Below, one piece after another: positions 24,650 to 35,840 of a stretch of 36,510 bases of DNA. Under the pieces are notes generated by a model. The model was not told the DNA's origin and searched no databases. It was given only the letters and a program-made list of their open reading frames with translations. Origin of the DNA: Schoenoplectus triqueter (Eukaryota > Streptophyta > Magnoliopsida > Poales > Cyperaceae); assembly GCA_964058805.1 (NCBI GenBank), contig CAXKVV010001791.1, positions 1 to 36,510 of the forward strand, in the 5' to 3' direction. Positions within the stretch are counted from its first letter, which is position 1; each line of letters begins with the position of its first letter. Both the position numbers and the translations under genes were made by a program.

Positions 24650-25870
24650 TTAATCGAATTTTACATGCATGAATTCTTTAATAGTGTTAGAAGTGAGTAG
24701 GTAAATTCTATATGCTTTGCTTGTTATGGAGTAACTAACAAAAACACCTTCAATAGATTTTGAATCAAACTTGGTTACTTTTGGCATTTCATCAATAACA
24801 AAGCATTTTGAACCGAATGCTTTAAAATATGATATATTAAGTTTGCGCCCCATCCATAGCTCATATGGAGTTTTTAATATGATTGGTCTTAGGTTTACTC
24901 GGTTAATCACGTAACAAGCCGTGTTAACCGCCTCGGCCCAAAGTGATGTTGGTAGTTTGGACTCATTGAGCATGGTTTGGGCTAACTCTTGTAAAGTTCT
25001 ATTTTTTCTTTCTACGACTCCATTTTGTTGTGGTGTTCTAGGGGCCGAGTATTCATGTCTATATCCTCATTTAGAACATATGTCATCAAATTGAGCAATT
25101 TCAAATTCACCACCATGGTCACTTCTAATGGTATTAATTTTCAAACCCTTTTCATTTTCAACCCTATTGTAATATTCAACAAAGTTGACATATGTATCAC
25201 TCTTTTGATTTAAGAATATAATCCAAGTGTATCTACTATAGTCATCAACTATTACATAAAAAAATCTCTTTTTGCCCTAGACTTGACACATTTATGGGTT
25301 CAAACAAGTCAATATGAATTAATTGTAAGGGTTGAGAAGTTGATACCATATCCTTAGCCTTGAAGCTTGATTTGATTTGTTTTTCCTTCACACATGCATC
25401 ACAGAGATGATCCAACTCTAACTTTTTGATGGGTAGACCTCTCACCGCCTCAAGCTTGATCACATTCTTGATTTTGTCTACACTTAGGTGAGCTAAACGC
25501 CTATCCCAAAGCCAAGAATGATTAATAGAGGCACTCAAGCAAGTTTCACCTTGCTTGAAGTGGTGAGGATATAAATGGTACATATCATCAATTCTACTAT
25601 CTTTATATACTATTTCATTTGTTTTGGAATTTATCAAGTAGCATACCTCAACATCAAATTTCACATAAAGCCCGGCATCACAAAGTTGGCTTATACTTAA
25701 CAAATTAAAGTTTAACTCATCAACTAAGTACACATTTTAAATATTAATGTATAATTTAACACCAATTGTATCTATCCCAATGATCTTACTCTTTCTTTTG
25801 TTATTACCAAATATGAGCATCCACTATCGAGGATCCAAGCATTTTCTCTATGAGAAGATACCAAGAAAAC
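24650..25870 (-). pseudogene. copia protease and integrase, broken
   Basis: The aspartic protease active site is seen as WILDSGCS (DSG at 25,828-25,820), but the rest of the protease is largely deleted. The gag_pre-integrase region follows in another frame (LNFNLLSISQLCDAG; RRLAHLSVDKIKNV; LCDACVKEKQIKSSFKAKDM). A histidine expected before RRLAHLS is D (WDRRLAHLS). The integrase core begins LIHIDLFEP. After a frame break it resumes with SDHGGEFEIAQFDD, a TGA, SAPRTPQQNGVVERKNRTLQ and LPTSLWAEAVNTACYVINRV. It has several inactivating changes. Confidence 0.88.
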
Positions 25871-25984
25871 CTTCAACATTATACATTAGTAATTAAAGCA
25901 GACTTATAATCTTATTGCAAATCCTCGATACTTCATTTCTTGATTTTAGGAACCCAAGCAGCATTGCTCATGTTGCTTCCCTTC

Positions 25985-28138
25985 CTAAATTTGCATTCCA
26001 AAAAAAATGCCCATGTTTACAATAATAATTGTAAAAGGCACTAGTTGGGGATTAACCATAACCTTCAAGAAACGGTTGTGATAGTCATCTTTTAAACTTT
26101 GAGTTTGAGTCTTAAATTTGAAATCTTTGTCTTTATTTGAAGAGTTTATTTGTTGGGAAACAATTCTTGGTTTCTCATATAATTGAGAACCAAATTGGGC
26201 TACATGCTTACCTTTAACCTCATACCTCCAACCGGTTGGTGTCCTATGGTAAGTATTTTTAGACCAAGCCGGGTTGTATCTAAAGGCATGATATGGTGCA
26301 TTTCTAGGGTTTTGAGTTTTTCCATGCATGCCATTTTCAATTTGAATTTATTTCTCTTTTTCTTTTGGACTTTTAGGATTTTTGGATGATTGTAAAGAAT
26401 GTGAAATCTTCTTGTATCCTAGACCCATCTTGTCATGGGATTGTTGCCCCTTGTACAAGTTAGTTGAACCCAACCTAGTGCCACTACTTGATGCATTAGT
26501 GGATTTCAAAGCTCGATTTTCAAGATCCAACAATTGTTTGTCAATCTTTAAATTACTAATTTGTTGAATAAAATCTTTTTGTTCTTTTTCAAAAACAATT
26601 TTCTTCGTTTCATACTCGGTTACCTTAGACTCAAGCTCAAGTACCCTTTTGGTTAATCCCTCAATGGTACCTTCACTTCTCAACAACACTTGGTTTGTTT
26701 CATTGAGAAGTTTGTTTGCCCTAGCAATTTTAAAATTTAACATTCTTTCATTAGTGTAAATGCTTGCATCCTCAATATCATCATAATCATCATCTGAATC
26801 ACTTATGAATGCACAATATGAAACATGGATGGGTTCATCCTCATTTAAAATAGGGTTTAAGCATACCTTGGCCTCCTTGGGTGAAGGTGAAAAGCTAGCT
26901 TCTACCTTGTTTTCTCCTTGCACCTCCTTAGTGCTTGATGAACTCATCTCATTTTTCTCTTCTTCCTTGGTGACTTCTTCTTGAGTCGTCACCTTGGTTG
27001 GCTCCCCCACTTTCTTTTTGGCCAAGTGGAGTTTCCTTAGATATTCGATGATGATTGGGTCGGTGAGTTCATTTTTGGCAATAATAGCCTCAAAGTTCTT
27101 CCTCTTCTTCACCGGTGTCTCCAAGGTTCACTTGGGCCATGAAGCAAAAATATGAATGTCCATCATTGCTAGGACCAATCTCACTCTCACCGTCTTCTTT
27201 CTCATCCTCATCCCAAGTGTCGGAGTGCATAGCCTTGGGATTCTTCTTCCCCTTGAAGCATCCCTCTTGAAATTTCCCTTTTGGTCTTGCTTCTCACCTC
27301 CTTCTACACTTCTCATTTGAGGGAAAAAATTGTAGCAAATGTGAATTGTGTGTCCTTCTTTCTCACAATTGATGCACACCACTCTTTTACCTTCTTCCTC
27401 TCTTTTGTTGTTCACCATTTTCTCAAAGGCAAACATGGCTTGCATGAGCTTGGTGAGAATGAGAATTTCTTTGGATTGGTCATTTCTAAAGTTTTGGAAA
27501 TATGGTTCATTTGAGGATCTAGGTTGAGAAGAGGATGGGTTGAAGATGTTTGGGGAAGAGTAGTTTGATGAGTTTGAGGAATTGTAGGATTTTAAGTTTT
27601 GTGCGGCAAAAGCCATAGTTTTGTGTGAGTTTTCACTTTCGGATTGTCGGAGAGTTTCCTCATAGCATTTGAGATGAGCATACATTTCCTCTAGTGTGAA
27701 TTACTCACGCCCTTATACGGCTTGCAAAGCCCCCACATACCATCTCCAATTAGGTCTCACCATCATCACTCTTATAAGCTTTGTGACTATTTTGTTTGTA
27801 GGCAAATGATCACCTACATCAATAAACTCATTAATTAGAATTGTGAATCTAGTGTACATATCTTCAATAGATTCATACTCATCAATTCTAAAGCTTTCAA
27901 ACATAGATTGCAATATTTCCTCTTTAGCCTTTTTGAGCATATCATGGGCATTGATTGCTTCCCCAAAAGTTGGTGCAATTGATTCATGGACGGAAGCAAG
28001 TATGACATTAACCGCTTGGTCATTTTGCTTGACTTTCATAAGACAAGCAATATCAATTTTGTCATTTGCATCCTTGGTAATGATAAAACTATTTTCAACT
28101 ATATCCCACAAATTAATGATTTTTAGGTAGTTGGTCAT
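25985..28138 (-). pseudogene. copia gag, broken
   Basis: The capsid part (28,138-27,713) has typical copia Gag sequence (LKIINLWDIVENSF; FESFRIDEYESIEDMYTRF; NEFIDVGDHLP). After a stop, 27,685-27,128 contains a CCHC zinc knuckle, CINCEKEGHTIHIC, for RNA binding. The frame then slips near 27,250; another frame gives MHSDTWDEDEKEDGE and SNDGHSYFCFMAQ, the expected acidic sequence. From 27,124 to 26,348 there is a K/E-rich then coiled-coil-like region (LTKRVLELESKVTEYETKK; FEKEQKDFIQQISNLKIDKQ). A last piece (26,329-25,985) carries NAPYHAFRYNPAW. At least three stops interrupt it. Confidence 0.88.
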
Positions 28139-28268
28139 GCATTTCTTTCAATAGGCAAAGCCTTTACAATCGGACCCAAAAATCGGTGGTTCATTGATAT
28201 GCCTTGTGCTCGACATAGTGAGGACCTTGGCTTGTAATTAAGTGTTCCTTAATTATCAAACTCAATGC

Positions 28269-28280
28269 GCTCTGATACCA
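28269..28280 (-). promoter_or_regulatory. Primer binding site (initiator Met-tRNA)
   Basis: The - strand reads TGGTATCAGAGC, the standard plant copia complement to the 3' end of initiator Met-tRNA, three bases inside the 5' LTR. Minus-strand DNA synthesis would start here. Confidence 0.95.
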
Positions 28281-28283
28281 CTT

Positions 28284-29459
28284 TGTAATCCTTGGTTACC
28301 ACTAATAATACTAATTTGATCAATTAATAAAAAATACAAGGGTTAAATTGTAATTTTAATAAGTTCTACAACAATCAAGCACAAACAATTTCTAAACCAA
28401 AGATATGAAATAAAGTAAAGAGAAAGAGTTCAAAAATGCTCAATCAAAGTAACAAGGTTCGGCGTTATGCGCCTATTCTCGGGTCCCTGACTTCTCGTTT
28501 AACGGTAACAAAGCCGGTCCGATCTATTCAACCAAATACGAGTCTTGTACAAGGTCGAACTTTGCCCTCTTACACACAAAGGAAGAGAGACAAAGCCTAA
28601 AGTTAATGAAGTAGCAAAAGCTAAAAGTAAATTTAGCAATGGAGCAAATCACTCAAATCTCACAAGTGTTTAGAACAAAGTTAGATCAAAGATCTTGAGC
28701 TTTAGCTAGGTATAGTAAGGTTTTCTCAAAGCTCTTTAATGGTGGCTGTAAGAATGTATTTTTGCAAGTGTATTCAACAACAGGAGGAGAAGGGAGATGG
28801 TCCCCCTTTTATAAAGAGCTGAAAACCAAGCATAACTCACTTTTTCGGCCTAAACCGTTATAACGGTTTACAAATCGTTATAACGATTTATAAAATCGTT
28901 ACAATGGTTTACAAATCATTATAACAGATTAAGATTCAAACGGTAGGATTGTCAGAGAAATTTGTCCGTTGTTCTGCCGTATAACCATTGGATCAACTGA
29001 GCTAAAACGTTATAACGATTTATTAAATCGTTATACGTTTCATGAATCATTGTAACGATTACATAGTCATTATATGTTTCACAAATCGTTGTAACGATTA
29101 CTGAATCGTTATATAATGATTCACTCTGGTTTTTTTGAGAATATTTCTGCCTTAGAATATTTTTGAGTATCGAGATGAACCGTTATAACGATTACTGAAC
29201 CGTTATAACGATTCACTGGGTAGAAGCACTTTTCTTGTTGTTAAGCTCAATTTCTCTTGACCAATTCAACTCAGTTTGAGTTTTACTAAACCTAAGTCTA
29301 GTGTAGTCTTGATTAAGCTCTTGTATCTCAGTACTAGTCTTGGTTCTTATGCACTAGTTCATTTGCATATTAATCCCTGCACAAAACTCAACAAGAAAAT
29401 TTGTAAAATTCAAGATTATTTTGCAAATCGACAAATCAAAGAAGATGTTAAGTGTAACA
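28284..29459 (-). repeat. 5' LTR of the copia element
   Basis: Begins TGTAATCCTTGGTTACC and ends AAGTGTAACA. It has the TATA box at 28,813-28,806 on the - strand (TTTATAAAAGGGGG), so transcription would start just downstream and run towards lower coordinates into gag. The palindrome cluster at 28,853-29,210 lies upstream of the TATA box, in the U3 position. Confidence 0.95.
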
Positions 29460-29464
29460 ATTTT

Positions 29465-29720
29465 GTCCGATGTTTAGTTAGCGTGATTAATTTCATTTGG
29501 TTCATGTGTATGATAATAATATTTATTTATTTATTTATTACTTTCACCATCGATTTAGCTTTATTAATTAATCATAACAATCCTTGGGGGTTTTATCCCT
29601 GATTTATTTATTTAATTGTATTTAAGGTTTTTAATTATCAACTAATTATTATTATTATCTAATTAATTCTCACGGTTTGACAACCACACTCTTTCTGGGG
29701 ATTTATACTTGAAACTTTTG
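29465..29720. other. Right side of the copia insertion site, no gene seen
   Basis: AT-rich sequence with short TTTA and TTA runs (29,520-29,535; 29,647-29,657). It continues the DNA that ended at 21,030 before the copia insertion. No coding signal. Confidence 0.4.
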
Positions 29721-29724
29721 TATT

Positions 29725-30158
29725 TATGTTGAATCGCATGCCATCTAAGTCCATAGAAAAGACACCATATGAGTTATGATTTGAAAGAGTTCTAAATGTG
29801 TCTTTTATCAAGATTTGAGGCTGAGGCTTACGTTAAGCGATTGATATCTGATAAACTCAGCCCTAAGTCTGATAAGTACATATTCGTGGGATACCCTAAG
29901 AAAACTAAAGGGTACTACTTCTACTATAAGTCTGAAAATAAGATAGTTGTTGTCATACATGCGATATTCTTAGAGAAAGAGTTTCTCGCAAGAGAATATA
30001 GTGGGAGTAATGTGCAATTAGAAGAAATTCAAGTTACACACGAGAGTGATGTCAGTGGAGACTTCATAATCCCTTCTATGGATGCTGAGGTCAGTGAGAG
30101 TAGGACTCCCGAACCTAGTTCTCATGTCGATGAGGATATGGTTCTGATAGACCTTTGA
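29725..30158 (+). pseudogene. Fragment of a second copia integrase (C-terminal part)
   Basis: The + strand reads LNRMPSKSIEKTPYEL, a stop, then after a frame wobble a 120-codon open frame with EAYVKRLISDKLSPKSDKY, FVGYPKKTKGYYFYY and FLEKEFL. This is the conserved end of copia integrase just before RT. The following PEPSSHVDEDM is the usual linker. No RT follows and no LTRs were found near it. It is on the opposite strand from the full element and its sequence differs from it, so it comes from another family or copy. Confidence 0.85.
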
Positions 30159-30169
30159 AAAGCCTAGGA

Positions 30170-30600
30170 TGGTGGTATTAAAGGTCAAAATAATACAAGA
30201 ATGTAAAGAACCTAAGGTAGAAATATATATATCGATTTTGTGGCTTAGTGTTCAAGTGTAATGGCAGCGGAATAAAATTTAAATCAATTCAATTCTCATA
30301 AGAATATAGCAATCAAAGAAATATGAGAAAAAAAAAGATCAATCAAGAACACAAGTGTGCGACTCTTTTTCGCGCGCTCCGCACCGCCTTCCTGTGGTGT
30401 TGGTGATGGGATGCAGAAGAAGGACACAGAGATCCCTCCTAAGCGTGCACTTGTTTAACACCGGTTAATTCTACTGTTTAGACCAATTTGAATGCACATT
30501 TAGAGAGTTAACCTCGAGACACCTCTGGATCTTTAAAAGGGAGAAGCAAATATTATAGTTAAATGATGGTCAAGTGGTCATGTGTTTCGGTAATTGAGAT
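30170..30600. other. Non-coding DNA, no gene seen
   Basis: Contains GTAATGGCAGCGGAATAAA near 30,260, a phrase similar to the AAGCTGCGGAAAGAC near the edge of the 2.5-kb repeats, and a short GC-rich stretch (CGCGCGCTCCGCACCGCC). It may be an LTR edge of another retroelement, but I could not pair it. Confidence 0.35.
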
Positions 30601-30612
30601 CACCGAAGCATC

Positions 30613-31168
30613 CTGGACTTACCAATAGGTCAGTCCAGTGAGATGGGGTGGTGAAAAGATGAACTTAGTACAGATCAGTTCAATCTTTACCGCTCTAGGA
30701 GATAATCTCATCAACAGATAAGATTAAACTTCACGGAGGGACGAAAGACGAGTCAACTACAGAACGACTCGACCTCAGTTGACTTAGAAGATAAACCAAC
30801 TACAGAATGGTTTAATCTTTACTAGTCAACGACCAATCACACAAAATACAACTCGAAACACTTAGCCGGTTGATCTTGAGGTTGGTGAATCAGGAGATGG
30901 GTGGATTTGGCCCACACATTTCTTCTCACTGATCTTCAAGATCATGAATTCCAAGCACTAAGTTGATTCATAAACCTAAGAACACAACTGCACACAAAGT
31001 CAAACATGAAGCACTGAGCCAGCTTGACATTGAGGCGTGTGTCAGTGAAAGAATCAACTACAGAACGGTTCATATTCACTATTTTGTGGATGAATCAACT
31101 ACATAACGATTCAATCCTACAATCTCGGGAGATGAACTAGAAGACAAACTTATCGACGGATTAGTTCA
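30613..31168. repeat. Tandem array of hairpin units with conserved loops and variable stems
   Basis: Eight clear inverted repeats with 5-7 bp arms: 30613-30638 (CTGGACT/AGTCCAG), 30660-30682 (TGAACT/AGTTCA), 30703-30726 (TAATCT/AGATTA), 30749-30771 (CGAGTC/GACTCG), 30792-30814 (TAAACC/GGTTTA), 31051-31071 (GAATC/GGTTC, one G-T pair), 31091-31113 (TGAATC/GATTCA) and 31133-31168 (TGAACTA/TAGTTCA). Starts are 40-47 bp apart within each group. The 11-nt loop is AACTACAGAAC or a one-base variant in four of them. Some units also have AAGAT before and ATCTT after, forming an outer stem. Confidence 0.75.
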
Positions 31169-31439
31169 GTCTTACTAGCTCAACTGGTCATGAATTACTT
31201 GTTCATGATACCGAGTCATTAAGATGTCACTTCTTTTGGACATCGTGATGTTCTTCTCTCTTAAAGTCGACATATTTCCTTGTGTTGATTTCACAGTCTT
31301 GGTCATTCTTCAACGAGTGTCAAGATTTTTTTGTCTCGACTAATTATCCTGAATATTACATTACTTGTGCAAAATTAATATTTCACTCAATATCCTTTGT
31401 GTGAACATATTTAGTCACCCCTAAAAAATATTATCACAT

Positions 31440-32960
31440 TATTTATTGATTTTTATTACCAAGGTAGTGCACTTCATTATTATCTCAATTGTAAAGATGA
31501 ATTTATTATTTTACCTTTATCTTTATTATTTTTTTATTGTCATATTTTGTTTTCTTTTATTTATTCATTATTATTTTTATTATCTTCAAACACTTATTCA
31601 TTTTTGTAGAAAATTATTCACAAAATAATAGAAAATGAATTAGCTATTATTCATAATTTCACTTGAATTTTTATGATTTTTTTATGATAGCTAAAAGAGT
31701 AGAATTTTACTTTTATTATTTTTAAATTCTATTTCTTTTATAAAAGATGAGTTAGCTATTCTTTATGATTTTTATTTTGATTTTAGGATTTTTAATAGCT
31801 AAAAGAATTATTATTTTTTATTTTATTTATGATTTTATTTGAATTTTTGGCTTTTTATTACTTTTATTCTATTTATGAATTTTATTTGAATTTTTAGGCT
31901 TTTTAAAGTAGGATTTTATTTTAATACTTTTATTGAATGTTATAATTTTGAATTTTGAATTTTTTATTACTTTTATTCTATTTATTATTTGTAAAATAAT
32001 AGAAAATAAATTTTGTGATTTTATTTAAAATTTTAAACTCTTTATTGCTTTTATTCCATTTATTACTTGTAAAAATGAAGTTTATGAATCAATTTAAATT
32101 TTAAGCTTTTTATAATAGCTAAAAGAATAGGATTTTATTTTTATTACTTTTATTCTATTTATTCTGGTAGGAGCTTACTTATAAAAATAATAGAAAATGA
32201 ATTAGCTATTATTTATGATTTTATTTGAATTTTTGAGATTTTAGAATAGCTAAAAGAATGAGATTTATTATATTCTTTATTATTGTTGTTATTCTCCTCA
32301 TTAAGTTTTATTCACAAAAATATTGAGGAATGATTTAATTCTTTTATATTTTTATTTGTATTTTTAAACTGAAAATAATAAGATTTAATTATTATTATAT
32401 TTTTATTTGAGTTTTAGATTTCCAAATAATAGCCAAAAGGATATAATTTGCTTTATTATATAATTTTATTTTAGATTCTAAAATAAAATAAGGTATATTT
32501 ATTATTTATTGTTATTATTATTTATTTTTTTTGTTTTTATATAAAAAAATTAAAATAATATTTATTTATTGGTAATAAATTTCATTGTTATTTATTCTCT
32601 TTTCATAACAACTAAAGAATCGAATTTATTCTATTATTTCTTATTGAATATTATTATTATTATTATTATTATTATTACTTTATGAAAAATCAGTAAAATA
32701 TATCTATTATGATTTAAGATTTTATTTTAATTTTTGGAATTTTTATAACATTTAAAATGATAAGTCAGAACTAAGTCAAATATACAAATGTAATATAGTG
32801 TCTTTTGCTTTTAAATTATTTTTATATAATAATATTTTTAAAATTGGAATATTCTTATACAGAAAAATACTATGAAAAATAAAGAGTTTTTAGAAATAAA
32901 TTTGACTTAATTTGGAGTTTAGGAACATTTTCAAATGATTTATTTACTCTATATTTTAAT
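31440..32960. repeat. Very AT-rich block with degenerate repeats and an ATT microsatellite
   Basis: Nearly all A and T. The phrases AATAGCTAAAAGAAT, GAATTAGCTATT and GATTTTATTTGAATTTTT recur many times between 31,630 and 32,460 in degenerate form. A TTA/ATT run lies at 32,648-32,676. Small open frames here are only composition effects. Confidence 0.7.
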
Positions 32961-33440
32961 ATTATGTTATTAATTAATTATTGGGATTAATCTGGGCCTT
33001 TGGACTTGCACTGAGATTAACACATATCTTTCATTCAACTTTATTCTTATTTGGGCCGCTGGATATGTTTTGAGATTGAGTTGTATCGGATGAAAGGCCC
33101 AGATTCATTTTTGTATCTTTATTTAAGACAACGTTTTGTTTTAGACGTCCGATCCCTTCAAGATTCACACGCGCGCGTTAATATTCGTGTTGCTGCGATC
33201 CTCTGATTCTCCAGTCAACGGCGCCTCCAAGATTCGTGCTGGTGGCGATTCTGGCGACTGAGGCTGCCTCTTTCCGATCAGACAACTCCTCCGACATCGT
33301 TTCTCCTTGGGAAATTGTTCTACGGTATCTGATCAACGATCCATACAGTGAGTTGTGCTGTGCATTAGAGCCAGATGGGTCGATTTGGTACCAATCGGTA
33401 CCGAGTCTCAAACCTTGAGAATTCAACACAATTGAGCATC
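32961..33440. other. Moderately GC-rich segment, unassigned
   Basis: The composition changes sharply from the AT block to mixed sequence (CACACGCGCGCG near 33,167; ACGGCGCCTCC near 33,218). Short open frames exist on both strands (33,429-33,178 - and 33,236-33,418 +) without recognisable similarity. The words GGGCCTTTGGACTTG and GGGCCGCTGG resemble retroelement leader sequence. I see no gene I can support. Confidence 0.3.
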
Positions 33441-33758
33441 TTTTCTAGCAATTAAACACTTAATTGACATCGCACAGACATGTAAATGTATTTTAATATG
33501 ATTAAAACAATTTAAATAGAGATATGACTTACTGTTTGAGATGATCACTGACACAGGATGGAGTCGAGTGATACCGATCGCGATTCATCTCAAATTCTTG
33601 TTATTTATTGATTGATATTGACATTAACATACTCAACAACGTTTATAACATCTATTTGGATTAGAATGTGCTTAGACATACTCACAATTCCCTTTAATCT
33701 TCAATTTGGAACTCAATTTCATTGACGGAACGCGATGACAGTGAATTATTTTCAAATT

Positions 33759-34245
33759 AATCGAGTTCTCAAGTAAATCACTGAGATCAATCGATTTAAG
33801 ATGAATGTATAGATCTTAACTCATATAATATGCACAATAATTGAAGCAATTAAAGCGTAGAAATGGAAAATCGGATGAAGAACTCCACTATTATCAAGTT
33901 TTCAAATATAACACTGAGATCAATCGGATTAACAGTGTAATTCACCAGGTTTTAAATGAAATTAATTAAAGAAAATGGAAGATTTAATCTTACTGACTCT
34001 ATATCCTATGAAAGAAAGAAGAAAATCAAAGGAAAATCGATAGAAATTGAAGAAATTTATTAAACGGCACAGAATTGTGCTGATATTCAAGAATTCAGTT
34101 ATAATTACATCATTTATCTATAATCTTCAAAAATTAAGCTTGTTAACTTCTAATTAACAAAGAACAGGGCTTAGAACTTACCTCTGAACAAGTAATTGAA
34201 GTGAATGAATCGAGTTCTCAAGTATAATACTGAGATCAATCGATT
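33759..34245. repeat. Three copies of a 38-bp inverted motif
   Basis: Copies at 33759-33796 and 34208-34245 have arms AATCGA/TCGATT around a core GTTCTCAAGTA...ACTGAGATCAA. A third, more diverged copy lies at about 33,893-33,930 (CAAGTTTTCAAATATAACAC then TGAGATCAATCGGATT). The DNA between copies is AT-rich and non-coding. Confidence 0.8.
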
Positions 34246-34249
34246 TACC

Positions 34250-35500
34250 AACTTCTTCTTCCTCTTTCTTGCACTCACTCGATTTTTCACTCAATTTCTC
34301 TCTCAATTGCTTGTGTATAGGTATATTGGTCTCTTTGTTTGTCTCTAAATTGCTTGTCTTTGCTTAATTGCTCTCTCTCTCTTCTCTTATCGCTCCCTTT
34401 TCCTTTTCTGTTAACTGATATATATAAGAAATTGAAAGGGTGCACAGAGCCATACACCATTCAAACACCATTAATTGAGCTGCCTTGGCCTATGAACATG
34501 GTCTTCCATTTCTGTTATTCATTCTGTTGCGATGTGGGTCCCATTTAAAGAGTCCAAACCTCAAATCTTTGACCATTGACTTGATTCAATTATTTTCTTA
34601 TTTTCCATTGTTCATAGAACCTTCTAGTATCCTCAGCATACTATATATACTCATTTAAATGCCTTCAAGGCGTCTCTTTACTTTATGCCATTATAATTCA
34701 CATCTCAAGTTCAGAGTTTGATCACCCGATTGTAAGCTTTGGTCAAAAACATATCTCCATCATTTAATTGACAATCTCCATCCCTTAAGCATCATCGTGT
34801 AGGCACATAGAAGCTACACGCATTGCTAATTCGAGTTCAAAGTACAAGGTTTCAACTTTCCTTAATTTGCCCGATTTCATCACCTCATCTCAATTGCTTC
34901 TATTCAATGCTTAATTGTTGTTTCTTTCTTCACTTATAGCATCGCCTAAGTGAGTAGAAGAGATTTGCATCATCAATTTTGGATTTTGAAGCAAGGATTG
35001 AAGTGCCTCATTGATCACCCGAGGTGTTCATCTCTCTCAATCACCCTATTCACTTGTTATTTTTCAATTTTGATTATTCACACATCTTTTCTCATGTATA
35101 GGCTAGTTCTAACTGAAAGGAATTGAAGTTGTGAGCCTTGGAGAGCTTGATCGGCATCAATGGCGCCTTCTACCTCGTCGAGAAGAAGAAAAAAACGAGG
35201 GAGGGGAGAAGGAGAAGGAAGAGAGGGGGCTACGCTTGGCGCACAGAGTCCACATCAAGGTAGGGCCCACTGTCAGAGGCGCAGTGCCAATGAGCCAGGT
35301 ACACATCTCTTTTTCTTTTTGATTTAAATCTCTATTTATATTTGCGCATGGGCTTGGTGCATGACCATCTGTGTAAGCTGTATACTCATAAACCTTACAT
35401 ATATGCCCCTTATGTAAGTAGCTGAGTCTAGGCTCATATATTCAATTGTGACTTGATTAATGGCCTGCTTAGGCCTAATAGATCTTTCTTGGCATGATCC
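34250..35500. other. Non-coding or unrecognised sequence
   Basis: T/C-rich stretches (34,270-34,410) and AT-rich DNA. An ATG at 35,160 opens a short R/K/G/E-rich frame (MAPSTSSRRRKKRGRGEGEG) that ends within about 55 codons; a GT-containing splice-like site, CCAGGTACAC, follows at 35,297. This could be a first exon or chance; no family is recognised. Confidence 0.3.
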
Positions 35501-35569
35501 TATAGGGCCACCTGTTTAATCACCCTATTAATCATCTGTTATAGTATTAATTTGTGTTGAGGTGACACC

Positions 35570-35840
35570 TGTTAATGACTGCCATGTGTCACCTGTGAGG
35601 CCCACACTGCTTACCTGCACCAATGGTATGCATCCATGTGGCAATTGGTATAGTTTGTTCTGCTGAGGTGTGCTGCTGTTGTATTGCCATGTGGCATGTG
35701 AGTGCTGAGGTGGACCTATCATGGCCTGCTACGTGGCATGTTGGTGGGGCCCACATGGCTGAGGTGGACCAATAGGAGACTGCCATGTGGCACTGACATG
35801 CTGAGGTGACCCAATGAGGTGCTGACGCGTGGCACACTCT
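35570..35840. repeat. Field of CATGTGGCA / GAGGTG repeats
   Basis: The words GCCATGTGGCA, GCTACGTGGCA, GACGCGTGGCA and CTGAGGTGGACC or close forms alternate about every 40-70 bp: GCCATGTG at 35,580, 35,686 and 35,782, and GCTGAGGTG at 35,661, 35,705, 35,759 and 35,800. GCCACATG/CATGTGGC is close to the G-box core. Open frames here (- strand) only reflect the repeats. Confidence 0.7.

Larger units (their letters stand above)
21036..29459 (-). mobile_element. Full-length Ty1/copia LTR retrotransposon (degenerate)
   Basis: Read on the - strand the element runs 5' LTR (28,284-29,459), primer site, gag, protease, integrase, RT, RNase H, polypurine tract, 3' LTR (21,036-22,232). This integrase-before-RT order defines Ty1/copia. 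A 5-bp target duplication, ATTTT, flanks it at 21,031-21,035 and 29,460-29,464. The long Gag with a coiled-coil extension hints at the SIRE/Maximus side of copia, but I did not establish the lineage. All coding parts carry stops or frame changes, so it cannot move on its own. The LTRs have diverged, including an extra stretch of about 20 bp in the left LTR near 21,194-21,220, so the insertion is not recent. Confidence 0.95.

Noticed and set aside
27281..28130. Open + strand frames within the copia element
   Set aside because: They are antisense to gag and have no domain of their own.
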